This document shows, one piece after another, positions 37,203 to 46,453 of a stretch of DNA of 64,000 nt. Source of the stretch: Shewanella olleyana (GTDB taxonomy: Bacteria; Pseudomonadota; Gammaproteobacteria; Enterobacterales; Shewanellaceae); contig NZ_JAKILD010000006.1 in assembly GCF_023283825.1 (NCBI RefSeq), forward strand, positions 120,344-184,343. Direction: 5' to 3'. Each line of letters starts with the position of its first letter. Position 1 is the stretch's first letter. The position numbers and the translations under genes were made by a program. The notes beneath the pieces were generated by a model, which saw only the letters and a list, made by a program, of their open reading frames with translations, made no database searches and was not told the origin of the DNA.

Positions 37203-38522
37203 ATGATTAGCGTTAAAGAAAAAATAGCCTATGGATTAGGTGATACTGCCAGTAATATTGTGTTCCAAACTGTAATGTTGTTTCTAACCTTTTTTTATAC
37301 TGATATTTTTGGCATTTCACCGGCATTTGTCGGCACTATGTTTCTTGCGGTGCGTTTCATTGATGCGATAACCGATCCTCTTATGGGGGCATTAACCGAC
37401 AGAACTGAAACTAAATGGGGTAAGTTTCGCCCTTACCTCATTTGGTTTGCACTGCCTTTTGGTCTAATCAGCGTACTCGCTTTTACCACACCTGATTTAG
37501 CTGAAGAAGGTAAAATGATCTACGCCTTCGTCACTTACACGGCATTAATGATGGTTTATACCGCTATTAATATTCCTTATTGCGCTTTAGGCGGTGTATT
37601 AACCGCAGATCCTAAAGAGCGTGTTTCAGTGCAATCTTACCGTTTTGTATTTGCCATGATTGGTGGATTAATGGTGTCGGCGCTCACTTTACCCTTAGTA
37701 GAATACTTTGGCCAAGGCGATCAAGCTAAAGGTTATCAACTGACCATTGCCGCGATGAGCGCATTGGGCGTAGTGATGTTTATTCTGTGTTTTATGGGTA
37801 CAAAAGAGCGTTTACACCCACCTAAAGATCAGAACTTAAGCTTCAAAAAAGACTTTAAGCTACTTTGGAAAAATGACCAATGGCGCATTCTGTCAATTGC
37901 CGCCATCTGGCTATTATCAGGCATGGTACTTAAAACCAGTTTGGCCATTTATTATGTGAAATATTATTTGCATATGCCTGATTCGATTACCTTATTCATT
38001 ACCCTAGGGATGATAGGTAACATTTTTGGCTGTATCTTGGCTGAACCTTTAGCAAAACGAGTTTGTAAGGTGAAAGCCTACATCACGATTCAAATCATTG
38101 CGGCGGCGTTATGTATTGCAGCTTACTTTGTTAGTGGTGAACAAGTTGAGATAGCATTTGCCTTATTTATTTTATGGGGCTTTACTTTCAATATGGGAAC
38201 GCCACTATTGTGGGCTAAAATGGCTGACGTAGTAGACTACGGACAATATAAAACTGGCGTTAGGATCACTGGAATGATTTATTCATCAGTGATTTTCTTT
38301 ATCAAGTTAGGGGTTGCAATTGGTGGCGCTGCAGCGGGTTGGTTACTGGCTTTATACGGTTACCAAGCTGATGCCGAGCAAACACAGGCTGCTCAGCAAG
38401 GCATATTAATTTCATTCACTATCTACCCAGCTGTCGGTTCAATCATTGTTGCTATCGTCATGAAATGGTACAAACTGGATGATGAAAAAGTTGCCGAAGT
38501 ACATAATGCCATTACTGAATAA
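37203..38522 (+). CDS. GPH-family sugar:cation symporter
   Basis: This 439-residue inner-membrane carrier of the glycoside-pentoside-hexuronide family has twelve predicted helices and the family signatures YGLGDTASNIVFQTVM, FIDAITDPLMGALTDRTETKWGKFRPYL-type loop (cited in part) and MADVVDYGQYKTGVR. Such carriers bring beta-glucosides in with sodium or protons. The frame opens earlier at 37155, but the ATG at 37203 follows AGAGGTTCGC and starts MISVKEKIAYGLGD, as in relatives. With the GH1 gene just upstream it would import disaccharides for intracellular cleavage. Confidence 0.9.
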   Translation: MISVKEKIAYGLGDTASNIVFQTVMLFLTFFYTDIFGISPAFVGTMFLAVRFIDAITDPLMGALTDRTETKWGKFRPYLIWFALPFGLISVLAFTTPDLAEEGKMIYAFVTYTALMMVYTAINIPYCALGGVLTADPKERVSVQSYRFVFAMIGGLMVSALTLPLVEYFGQGDQAKGYQLTIAAMSALGVVMFILCFMGTKERLHPPKDQNLSFKKDFKLLWKNDQWRILSIAAIWLLSGMVLKTSLAIYYVKYYLHMPDSITLFITLGMIGNIFGCILAEPLAKRVCKVKAYITIQIIAAALCIAAYFVSGEQVEIAFALFILWGFTFNMGTPLLWAKMADVVDYGQYKTGVRITGMIYSSVIFFIKLGVAIGGAAAGWLLALYGYQADAEQTQAAQQGILISFTIYPAVGSIIVAIVMKWYKLDDEKVAEVHNAITE

Positions 38523-38740
38523 GGAGAATTCAGATAATAACGACTTAATATAAAAGTTCATGTTTGATTTCAAATCTTGAATCGTTTAATAGAACCAGTA
38601 GAAAATACTAGTTAAAAACAGAGGTTGTTCGCAATGGCTTGTTAAAAGAAGGCATTTTTTAATGATTATGCTAAATGGTTCATGCTAGTCTTATCGGCGT
38701 TTTAAAGAAGATAAGCATAAAAGTAATTAAATAGGGATAT

Positions 38741-39745
38741 ATGGCGACAATATACGATGTATCAGTTTTAGCAGGCGTTTCACTCGCGACAGTATCCCGA
38801 GTGATGAATAACAACACTAAAGTCAGCGAAAAAACGAAACAGAAAGTATTAAGTGCAATGGATCAATTGGGGTATCGCCCAAATACCATTGCTCAGTCGC
38901 TTGCATCTAGCCGATCTAATAGCGTCGGTGTTCTCGTCTCGCAACTTGACGGTCCATTCTATGGCCCGATGATGACTGAGATTGAAACAGCCCTTCGTGC
39001 TGGCAATAAACACGTTATTATTGCCGCAGGACACAGTGACGAATCACAAGAAAGAGACGGTGTTGATTTTTTAATTAGCCGAGGCTGCGATGCCTTAATT
39101 CTAGATGTTGAAGCGGTAGATGATGAATATCTGATAAAACTGCATCAAGGTAATACTCCAATTGTACTCATCAACCGTTATATTGATGAAATCAGCGAAC
39201 GTTGCGTTTACCTTGATAACGAACTAGGTGGTTACCTCGCAACAAAACATGTCCTGCAACATGGCCACAAACAACTTGCCTACATTTCTGGGCCAATGTT
39301 TAAACTCGATTCCAAAGACCGTTTATTAGGTCATAAGCGTGCTTTGACAGAGTTTAATTTAGCGTTCGAACAAGAACTTTTTTACGAAGGAAACTATAAA
39401 GAGCAAGGCGGGAGTCAAGCCATGGATGCCCTGCTTAAAGTGAATAAGCCCTTTACAGCGGTAGTTTGTGCCAATGACCAAATGGCCTCAGGTGCCATTG
39501 CAGTGTGTCTTGAGAAAGGCATGAGTATCCCAGAGGAACTCTCCTTTGTAGGCTACGATAATATTCCTTTCCCCCAGTATATCTCGCCTAAACTCACTAC
39601 AGTGAATAACCCAATTCATGAAATGGGTAAAATGGCTGCGCTATGGGTCTTAAAGCATGTATACAACGATCCAAAACCTATAGTGGAAAACACATTTAGT
39701 CCTAACCTCATTGTTAGGGACTCTGCAACCAAACCTATTAGTTAA
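38741..39745 (+). CDS. LacI-family transcriptional regulator of the glucan locus
   Basis: The 334-residue repressor begins with the LacI helix-turn-helix MATIYDVSVLAGVSLATVSRVMN and the hinge helix NTIAQSLASSRSNSVGVLV, followed by a periplasmic-binding-protein-like effector domain (about 60-334). Operators of the AAGCGCTT type characteristic of LacI/GalR proteins occur at several places in this locus, making this its likely ligand-controlled repressor, with a gluco-disaccharide or glucose as plausible inducer. It resembles the BglR regulators described for Shewanella, but I have not verified that identity. A strong terminator follows. Confidence 0.9.
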   Translation: MATIYDVSVLAGVSLATVSRVMNNNTKVSEKTKQKVLSAMDQLGYRPNTIAQSLASSRSNSVGVLVSQLDGPFYGPMMTEIETALRAGNKHVIIAAGHSDESQERDGVDFLISRGCDALILDVEAVDDEYLIKLHQGNTPIVLINRYIDEISERCVYLDNELGGYLATKHVLQHGHKQLAYISGPMFKLDSKDRLLGHKRALTEFNLAFEQELFYEGNYKEQGGSQAMDALLKVNKPFTAVVCANDQMASGAIAVCLEKGMSIPEELSFVGYDNIPFPQYISPKLTTVNNPIHEMGKMAALWVLKHVYNDPKPIVENTFSPNLIVRDSATKPIS

Positions 39746-39766
39746 GCATTAAATAAATTTACATTT

Positions 39767-39799
39767 AAACCGCGTTTTTATTTAAAATCGCGGTTTTTT
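39767..39799 (+). terminator. terminator of the LacI-family gene
   Basis: AAACCGCG at 39767-39774 pairs with CGCGGTTT at 39789-39796, followed by TTTTTT. It lies 21 nt after the stop. Confidence 0.85.
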
Positions 39800-39861
39800 A
39801 TAGGTTTTACTATAAGATTCAATATAGGGGTTTTATCGATTTTTATAAGGTCTTTTTGCTC

Positions 39862-40127
39862 TATACCCAAACAACCTGAAGATGCTCGATTTCAGCAAGA
39901 ATTTACACGTGTTTAGGCAAGGCATTGATTGCGGGTAATGGTTATTCCCTTTTCAAAATCAATAACGCAGCATAAACGCGTGTAAAACTTGCCCTCAGGG
40001 AGTTTCACCGTGTTCCCACTACGTTGTTGCGCTAATTTATAAGGTACCTACATTACCGCATTAACGCGCCTAGTATTGAAAACACGGTGAAGCTCTGAAA
40101 CACGTATCTTCAAGTTGTTTGGATATA
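39862..40127. mobile_element. 266-bp MITE-like dispersed repeat, complete copy
   Basis: The left end TATACCCAAACAACCTGAAG and the right end, read on the other strand, TATATCCAAACAACTTGAAG, are imperfect terminal inverted repeats. There is no coding capacity. Another copy begins at 63891 and matches the first 110 bases with one difference. Internal segments are themselves near-palindromic (for example ACACGTGTTT... and ...AAACGCGTGT), so the RNA could fold. The transposase that moved it is not in the window. Confidence 0.85.
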
Positions 40128-40390
40128 TACCTGACTCACTTCCACTCAAACAACTCCCTCCCCTTAGTCTCAAACGACATAAAAATTGATTTGCTAATAC
40201 AGCTCGACTTTAAAAAAATGAGCCATTATTTATTAACAATTATTCTTTCAATAACGGTTCGAAATATTGTCTATTTGTCATACAAAATGCACCTAATTAG
40301 TGTTGTATTAACTTGAAATTGTTCTTGATTAAAAATCACCTTCCTAGATCAGCAACAACTCACCTTCCTAGCGCAATTAAAACAAAAAAA

Positions 40391-40406
40391 ATGTAAGCGC
40401 TATCAC
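40391..40406. promoter_or_regulatory. LacI-type operator 1 upstream of TonB receptor
   Basis: ATGTAAGCGCTATCAC contains the AAGCGCT core with a slightly imperfect right arm. It lies 312 bp before the receptor start and could act as an auxiliary looping site. Confidence 0.65.
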
Positions 40407-40546
40407 AAAATTATTTCATTTATCACTTTGAATAAAACGATGAGAATCGAATTTATTTCACCTAAAAATCATTAACTTAAGATTGAATTTATTATTCCCC
40501 CTTAAAAACAAGGTTAACAACTTGTGATAATTACTCGTAATTATTG

Positions 40547-40575
40547 TTGACGCTGTTAACAAATTAATCTAGTTT
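40547..40575 (+). promoter_or_regulatory. possible sigma-70 promoter of TonB receptor gene
   Basis: TTGACG at 40547-40552 and TAGTTT at 40570-40575 are spaced 17 bp. The predicted start falls inside the perfect LacI operator that follows, as expected for a repressed promoter. The -10 element is weak. Confidence 0.35.
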
Positions 40576-40576
40576 T

Positions 40577-40592
40577 ATGTAAGCGCTTACAT
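40577..40592. promoter_or_regulatory. LacI-type operator 2 (perfect palindrome)
   Basis: ATGTAAGCGCTTACAT is an exact 16-bp palindrome and the best operator in the window, 126 bp before the receptor start. Confidence 0.88.
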
Positions 40593-40612
40593 TAACTTTT
40601 ACATAAAGGCTT

Positions 40613-40628
40613 TTAAAAGCGTTTACAA
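40613..40628. promoter_or_regulatory. LacI-type operator 3 (degenerate)
   Basis: TTAAAAGCGTTTACAA keeps the spacing and most of the AAGCG-TTACA pattern, 36 bp centre-to-centre from operator 2 (about three and a half helical turns). Confidence 0.5.
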
Positions 40629-40717
40629 ATGATGAATAAAACACATTACGTGAATACGTAATCCGAATAAAAAAATCAGAGAGTAGTAGCCTGAGATCTA
40701 GTCGAGGGGAGACTTAG

Positions 40718-43700
40718 ATGAAATCTAGAACATTTAAAAAGACCAGAATTGCCACTAGTTTGTCGGTAGTACTGAGTGCAAGTGCCATGATGCCTGCATT
40801 TGCAGCAGATGAAGTCGCTGCAGATGAAAACATTGAGGTACTTAAGGTCACTGGTATCCGCGGAAGCTTAATTAAATCTATGGATTTAAAACGTAGCTCT
40901 AACGGTATTGTTGATGCAATTAACGCTGAAGACATTGGTAAGTTCCCGGATAGTAACTTAGCAGAGTCGTTACAACGTATTACTGGTGTATCTATCGACA
41001 GACAAAATGGTGAAGGTAGCCGTGTTTCTGTTCGTGGTTTCGGTCCAGACCAAAATTTAGTCATGCTAAACGGCCGTCAAATGCCAGTGACAACCGGTTC
41101 TCGCTCTTTTGATTTCGCCAACATCGCATCTGAAGCTATCAGTGCTGTAGAAGTTGAGAAAACAAGCCAAGCGAAAAACTCAACCGGTGGTATCGGTGCA
41201 ACCATTAATGTTCTTACTCATCGCCCATTAAGCTCTCCAGGCCTTAAAGCCAGTTTTGGAGTCAAAGCTGTTGATGATCAATCAACTGATGAAGGCTCTG
41301 TCACACCAGAATTATCAGGCTTATACTCAAACACCTTTGCTGATGGCAAATTTGGTATCTCTATCTCTGCGAGTTACCAAGAGCGTGAAAGTGGTAACCA
41401 ACAAGCACAAGTTGGTACTGGCTGGCGTAGTTTCCCAGGTATTGTTGACCAAGATTGGGGCGGCGATAACGCTGAATGGGGCGGTGTACCAAAAGATGAC
41501 AACCAAATTAACCGCCCAGGTGAAGGTGATATTTACTCTGTACCACAAACCACAGTTTACCGTTTTGAAGAGCAGCAACGTACCCGTACTAACGGTCAGT
41601 TAGTATTGCAATACGAGCCAATTGACTCGTTACGTGCAACATTAGATTATACCTATATGCAAAATGATGTTGATACCCAATCTCATGATGTATCTGCATG
41701 GTTTAACTTTGTGCCAACTCAAGAAAGCACTTGGTCTGATGGCCCTGTATCTTCTCCGCTTGTTTATTCAGAAACCTACCCTGGCGGTGGCGCTGATTTA
41801 TCAATGGCTGCGGGCGATTACGGTACCCGTGATGAAAGTGGGTCATTAGGTTTTAACTTAGAGTGGGATGCGACAGATAACTTATTCTTATCATTGGATT
41901 ACCATACTTCAGAAGCTGAGCGTTCACCAAATAGCCCAAATGGTAGTAGCAGTAATTTAAGTACAGCAGCATTTATTCGTACGAGTGCAGCAACCGACTT
42001 CACTGGCGATGTACCAGTATTAGCTGTAGGTGGTGGTAATGCTGTTCGCCCAGAAGACATGCGCGTAACCGGTTCTGTATTTGGTAATTCACGCAATAAA
42101 TCTGAAATCGAGCAACTACAAATCAATGGTACTTACGTCTTTGAAGAAGCAGGCAGCATTGACTTTGGTATCGCAGCAACTGACGTAAACAATCACTCTC
42201 AATCAGTTAATGTTCAACGTAATGACTGGGGTGGTGTGGGTGCTGAAGGCGACTTTGACCCTTCTTGGTTCCCTGCTGGTAGCGTTCAAGATAAATTTGA
42301 CGGTTCACAAGGTGACTTCTCAGATTACGAAGGTTCAGCCTCTATTGACCCACAAGATGTGATTTTCCTTTGGGACTTTGAAGCTGTTCGTGCTCGCGCA
42401 GCTGAATTGTATGGTTTAACTGGAATTGGTGATTGTGGTAATGGATTCTGTCCATCGACTGATTATGCAAGCGATACTGACAGATTTACTCAAGAAGAAT
42501 CTCAATCAGCATATTTGCAATATAACTACGAAGGCGACATCGGTGATATGCCATTTGACGTTCACTTCGGCGTACGTTATGAAAAAACAGATGTTGAATC
42601 TAAGTCTGCGGTATCTTCATATGACCAAGCAACTTGGATTGCTGAAACAGAAATCGCACTTGAGAGCACAACTTCAGATAACCGTGTATTTGGTACTCAA
42701 ACAGGTTCTTACGATTACTTCTTACCAAGTTTTAACTTCAATATCGAAGTGGTAGAAGATATTTACCTACGTGCTGCATACAGTGAAACGATTGGTCGTC
42801 CAGATTACACCTCGATTCAAGGTGGTACCACTGTCGGTACTCTTGCTAACCGTGGCGGTGGTAGTGGTTCAAGTGGTAACCCAAGCTTACTGCCACTTGA
42901 GTCGACAAACTATGACTTCTCTGGTGAGTGGTACTACGCTGAAGGAAGTTACGTATCTATTGGTTACTTCCGTAAAGACGTAACCAACTTTATTGATAGT
43001 AACCCTGTTGATTCATCAATTTATAACATTCCAGACCCATCAAATGGCGCTTATGTTCAAGAAGCTATTGCTGCAGGTGAAACAACTGCTATTGGTCAAC
43101 GTCAATGGATTTACGATAACTATGGTGCAACTGATCCGAATGTGACACTAAATCCTGACAACGGCAATATTGAGATTACAGGTAACCCTGGCGATCCAGA
43201 TTTGAACTTCATTTTGACAACACCTTCAAATAGCAGTGATAGCTCTGTAATTGATGGTTGGGAATTCGCAGTTCAACACTTCTTCGGTGAGTCAGGCTTT
43301 GGTTTACAAGCTAACTACACGCTAGTTGATGCTGGTGATACCTATGACAATACAAATTTAGGTCGTCCTGAAAGTGTTACTCGCGCTGCCGATGCAGCAC
43401 AAAATGTACTAACCAATATCAGTGATACTGCAAACATTGTCGCTATCTATGAAAACTACGGTTTCTCGGCGCGTCTCGCATGGAACTGGCGTGATGAGTT
43501 CTTAAACTCTACAGGTAACGATACTGGTGCTAACCCAACTTATACCGAAGAATACTCACAAGTTGACTTTAATATTGGTTATGACATCGCTGCAGTTGAA
43601 GGCCTAACGGTATTCTTCGAAGGGTTAAATATTACTGAAGAAAATACTCGTACTCATGGTCGTTCTTATTCTGAAGTCCTTAATTATACCCAAACAGGAG

Positions 43701-43735
43701 CCCGTTACAGTCTGGGTGCACGTTACACATTCTAA
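40718..43735 (+). CDS. TonB-dependent receptor for gluco-oligosaccharides
   Basis: This 1005-residue outer-membrane transporter belongs to the large Xanthomonas/Caulobacter-type TonB receptors. It has a signal peptide ending PAFAADE, a TonB-box-like EVLKVTGIRGSL stretch, a plug domain (about 50-175) with FPDSNLAESLQRITGVSIDR and VSVRGFGPDQNLVMLNGR, then a 22-strand barrel region ending RYSLGARYTF with the terminal Phe for outer-membrane insertion. GGGGAGACTTAG precedes the ATG. Its position behind LacI operators and amid glucan hydrolases indicates oligo-glucan uptake. A strong terminator follows, so the downstream genes depend on read-through or another promoter. Confidence 0.93.
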   Translation: MKSRTFKKTRIATSLSVVLSASAMMPAFAADEVAADENIEVLKVTGIRGSLIKSMDLKRSSNGIVDAINAEDIGKFPDSNLAESLQRITGVSIDRQNGEGSRVSVRGFGPDQNLVMLNGRQMPVTTGSRSFDFANIASEAISAVEVEKTSQAKNSTGGIGATINVLTHRPLSSPGLKASFGVKAVDDQSTDEGSVTPELSGLYSNTFADGKFGISISASYQERESGNQQAQVGTGWRSFPGIVDQDWGGDNAEWGGVPKDDNQINRPGEGDIYSVPQTTVYRFEEQQRTRTNGQLVLQYEPIDSLRATLDYTYMQNDVDTQSHDVSAWFNFVPTQESTWSDGPVSSPLVYSETYPGGGADLSMAAGDYGTRDESGSLGFNLEWDATDNLFLSLDYHTSEAERSPNSPNGSSSNLSTAAFIRTSAATDFTGDVPVLAVGGGNAVRPEDMRVTGSVFGNSRNKSEIEQLQINGTYVFEEAGSIDFGIAATDVNNHSQSVNVQRNDWGGVGAEGDFDPSWFPAGSVQDKFDGSQGDFSDYEGSASIDPQDVIFLWDFEAVRARAAELYGLTGIGDCGNGFCPSTDYASDTDRFTQEESQSAYLQYNYEGDIGDMPFDVHFGVRYEKTDVESKSAVSSYDQATWIAETEIALESTTSDNRVFGTQTGSYDYFLPSFNFNIEVVEDIYLRAAYSETIGRPDYTSIQGGTTVGTLANRGGGSGSSGNPSLLPLESTNYDFSGEWYYAEGSYVSIGYFRKDVTNFIDSNPVDSSIYNIPDPSNGAYVQEAIAAGETTAIGQRQWIYDNYGATDPNVTLNPDNGNIEITGNPGDPDLNFILTTPSNSSDSSVIDGWEFAVQHFFGESGFGLQANYTLVDAGDTYDNTNLGRPESVTRAADAAQNVLTNISDTANIVAIYENYGFSARLAWNWRDEFLNSTGNDTGANPTYTEEYSQVDFNIGYDIAAVEGLTVFFEGLNITEENTRTHGRSYSEVLNYTQTGARYSLGARYTF

Positions 43736-43763
43736 GTGCATCTTTCTTAAACTAAGGTCGTTT

Positions 43764-43793
43764 GAGGTGACCCCCACAGTCACCTCTTTTTTT
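43764..43793 (+). terminator. strong terminator after the TonB receptor gene
   Basis: GAGGTGAC at 43764-43771 pairs with GTCACCTC at 43779-43786, followed by seven T. It lies 28 nt after the stop and would set high receptor but lower downstream expression. Confidence 0.9.
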
Positions 43794-43869
43794 AAGCTAC
43801 ATCCGTTAGCAACATGGACGTTGCACCTTTTTTCGGATTTACATTTCGTTTTCATTAATACAATTTATT

Positions 43870-43889
43870 ACTTACAACCACTTGTAAGT
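43870..43889. promoter_or_regulatory. small inverted repeat upstream of first halogenase
   Basis: ACTTACAA pairs with TTGTAAGT around CCAC, about 100 bp before the halogenase start. It could be a hairpin or an operator; nothing identifies the factor. Confidence 0.3.
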
Positions 43890-43986
43890 GATTGAAAAAT
43901 ATTCAATGCTAGACCTGTACTAGCAGAAGTGATTTATACAGAATGACAAAACTAGCCTTTACTAAAATATAAAAAATAGGCATTTT

Positions 43987-45570
43987 ATGGCACAAGCGAT
44001 ACAGAACATTATTATTGTTGGCGGCGGCACTGCAGGTTGGTTAACAGCAGGCATTTTGGCTGCAGAGCATAATGCTGATAATGGTAAGCTATCGCCCTCC
44101 CCTAAACTCAATATTACCTTAATCGAATCCCCTGATGTGCCAACAATTGGCGTCGGAGAAGGCACTTGGCCTTCAATGCGAACGACCTTAAAAAACATCG
44201 GTATCAGTGAAACTGAATTTTTATTAAGTTGTGACGCAAGCTTTAAGCAAGGTTCACGCTTTATTAATTGGACTCATGCTCAAAAAGCTAACGGCAATTC
44301 AGCAGAGCATTATCTCCACCCTTTTAGCTTGCCCATTGGCACTAACGAATTAGATCTTTGCCCTCATTGGCTAGCACACAGAGAACAAGTCAGCTTTGCC
44401 GATGCTGTCGGCCAGCAAAATCAATTAAGCCAATTAAGTTTAGCGCCTAAACAAATCACCACGGGTGAATACCAATTTCAAAATAATTATGGCTACCACC
44501 TCAATGCAGGAAAATTTAGCCAGCTATTACAACAGCATTGCACTGAAAAGCTTGGTGTCACCCATATTCAAGACCATGTCACTGCTATCCATAAAAATGA
44601 CAGTGGTGATATTAGCCACTTATCTACTAAACAATCTGGTGAGCTCAGTGCAGACTTTTTTGTTGATTGCACTGGCGTTAAATCCTTAATACTTGGTGAG
44701 CAACTGAATGTCCCTTTTATTTGCCAAAAATCAGTTTTGTTTAATGACTCAGCTCTTGCGGTGCAAGTGCCTTATCCAAGCGCTGATACTGAAATAGCTT
44801 CTTGTACTCATTCAACTGCGCAATCAAACGGTTGGATTTGGGATATTGGTTTGCCTACAAGACGCGGGGTCGGTCATGTTTACTCATCAAGCCATACAGA
44901 CCAAGCGCAGGCTGAACAACAATTAGTTGAATACCTAAAGCCAACAGTCAATATTGATGTGGATAACCTTGAAATCAGAAAGCTTTCAATAGCACCTGGT
45001 CATCGACAAGTCTGTTGGAAAAACAATTGTATGGCTGTCGGCATGGCTTCAGGCTTTATAGAGCCGTTAGAAGCCTCTGCATTAGCATTGGTTGAGTGGA
45101 GTGCAAATACCTTAGCTCAGCAACTGCCAGCAAACAGACAAGTCATGGATATTGTTTCTGCCCGAGTCAATAAAAGGTTTAATCAACATTGGCAGCAGAT
45201 TATAGAATTTTTGAAATTACACTATGTACTCAGTAAAAGAAGCGACAGTGATTATTGGCATGACCATCGCGAGTCTTGTTCAATTCCAGAATCATTACAG
45301 CAGCAACTTAAGCTATGGCGCACTCAAGCGCCAAGTAAACATGATATTCAACATACTGATGCGCTATTTCCTGCTGCCAGCTTTCAATTTGTGCTCTACG
45401 GAATGGGATTTCAAACCTTATTGCCTAGCCAGTTAAAGCCATCGCTACAAAATAGAGCCCAGCAGCTTTTCACTGAAAATATTAAACGCACTCAAGGTTT
45501 ACAGCAGTTATTGCCTACCAACCGTGAGTTGCTAGCCAAAATAGCACAATATGGATTACCTAAAATTTAG
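43987..45570 (+). CDS. flavin-dependent tryptophan-halogenase family protein, divergent
   Basis: This 527-residue protein has the FAD-binding VGGGTAGW motif (residues 11-18), the EGTWPS region and SFKQG with Lys87 at the position of the PrnA catalytic Lys79, and FIEPLEAS with Glu362 at that of Glu346. Two family positions are altered: the WxWxIP motif reads WIWDIG (283-288), and the Ser after the catalytic Glu is Ala363. The flavin fold and halogenation residues are thus mostly present, but chemistry or substrate may differ. No signal peptide is seen, so it should be cytoplasmic. It starts the run halogenase-SapC-cupin-halogenase-DUF6445. No flavin reductase gene is nearby. Confidence 0.85.
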   Translation: MAQAIQNIIIVGGGTAGWLTAGILAAEHNADNGKLSPSPKLNITLIESPDVPTIGVGEGTWPSMRTTLKNIGISETEFLLSCDASFKQGSRFINWTHAQKANGNSAEHYLHPFSLPIGTNELDLCPHWLAHREQVSFADAVGQQNQLSQLSLAPKQITTGEYQFQNNYGYHLNAGKFSQLLQQHCTEKLGVTHIQDHVTAIHKNDSGDISHLSTKQSGELSADFFVDCTGVKSLILGEQLNVPFICQKSVLFNDSALAVQVPYPSADTEIASCTHSTAQSNGWIWDIGLPTRRGVGHVYSSSHTDQAQAEQQLVEYLKPTVNIDVDNLEIRKLSIAPGHRQVCWKNNCMAVGMASGFIEPLEASALALVEWSANTLAQQLPANRQVMDIVSARVNKRFNQHWQQIIEFLKLHYVLSKRSDSDYWHDHRESCSIPESLQQQLKLWRTQAPSKHDIQHTDALFPAASFQFVLYGMGFQTLLPSQLKPSLQNRAQQLFTENIKRTQGLQQLLPTNRELLAKIAQYGLPKI

Positions 45571-45688
45571 AACAAGATTTAAATAAGACTCAAACAAGAC
45601 TTAGAACAAGACTTAGAAAAAGAGAATCGTAAACCAACAAAAACGAATAATAAGCACAGCCAAGGCTGTATTTGATTAGGATGTCAGC

Positions 45689-46408
45689 ATGAACAAACCA
45701 GTATTACTTAATAGTGTCGATCATAAAGATTTAAAAATTATCACTGAACGTTCAGAAAAGTACGGTGATAACCTTTGGTACACGGTGACTTTCCCTGCAG
45801 AATTTAGAAGCGTACAAGCGCACTATCCTATCTTTTTTCAAAAAGACACCAATACTGGCCAATTCTATTCAATTGCCATGTTTGGATTTCAACATAAAGA
45901 AAATTTATTCCTACAAGACGGTAAATGGCAAGCGGCATATATTCCGCTAACCGTTCGTCGCCAACCATTTTTAATCGGTCAGCAAACTGTTCAAGAAGAT
46001 GGCGTCGAGCAAATTCAACGTGTTATCCATTTAGACCCTAACCATCCAAGGATAAATGAAGACCAAGGTGAGCCATTATTTTTCCCTTATGGTGGGAATA
46101 CGCCTTACCTTGATGAAGTGGGTGACATGCTGGAAACCATTCACCACGGCTTAATTGATAGCAAAAATTTCATTGATACCTTAATCAAACTCGAGTTACT
46201 TGAGTCATTCACGTTAGATATCGAATTAGATAACGGTGAAAAGCATCAAATGATTGGTTTTTATACTATTAATGAAGAAACCCTTGCCGCATTACCCGCT
46301 GAAACACTGGCTCAGCTGCATCAGCAAGGTTATTTAAATGCGATTTATATGACTCTGGCATCGCAATCTAATATCCGCCAATTACTGAACTTCAAAAATG
46401 CTCAGTAA
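45689..46408 (+). CDS. SapC-family protein
   Basis: The 239-residue protein matches the SapC family (named after a Campylobacter surface-layer locus): FPAEFRSVQAHYPIFFQKD near residues 35-53, FSIAMFGF-like segment, then WQAAYIPLTVRRQPFLIG. The C-terminal half holds the EDGVEQIQ and LELLESFTLDIELDNGEKH-type pattern. There is no signal peptide. The biochemical role is unknown; in other proteobacteria such genes lie beside TonB receptors and tryptophan-halogenase homologues (from memory). Gap to the first halogenase is 118 nt, and a 45-nt gap follows to the cupin gene. Confidence 0.82.
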   Translation: MNKPVLLNSVDHKDLKIITERSEKYGDNLWYTVTFPAEFRSVQAHYPIFFQKDTNTGQFYSIAMFGFQHKENLFLQDGKWQAAYIPLTVRRQPFLIGQQTVQEDGVEQIQRVIHLDPNHPRINEDQGEPLFFPYGGNTPYLDEVGDMLETIHHGLIDSKNFIDTLIKLELLESFTLDIELDNGEKHQMIGFYTINEETLAALPAETLAQLHQQGYLNAIYMTLASQSNIRQLLNFKNAQ

Positions 46409-46453
46409 CTCAGGTCGAATCAATTAAAAGTTGAGTATCTAAGGTCGTTGTAG

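Larger units (their letters stand above)
39746..40717. other. long intergenic region between LacI gene and TonB receptor
   Basis: This 972-bp stretch contains the LacI-gene terminator, a 266-bp MITE-like repeat (39862-40127), about 260 bp of AT-rich sequence with no gene I can support, and the receptor promoter with three LacI-type operator sequences. Confidence 0.75.

Noticed and set aside
40119..40316. 65-codon frame upstream of the TonB receptor
   Set aside because: It starts inside the repeat element and runs through AT-rich sequence; no ribosome binding site or homology is visible.
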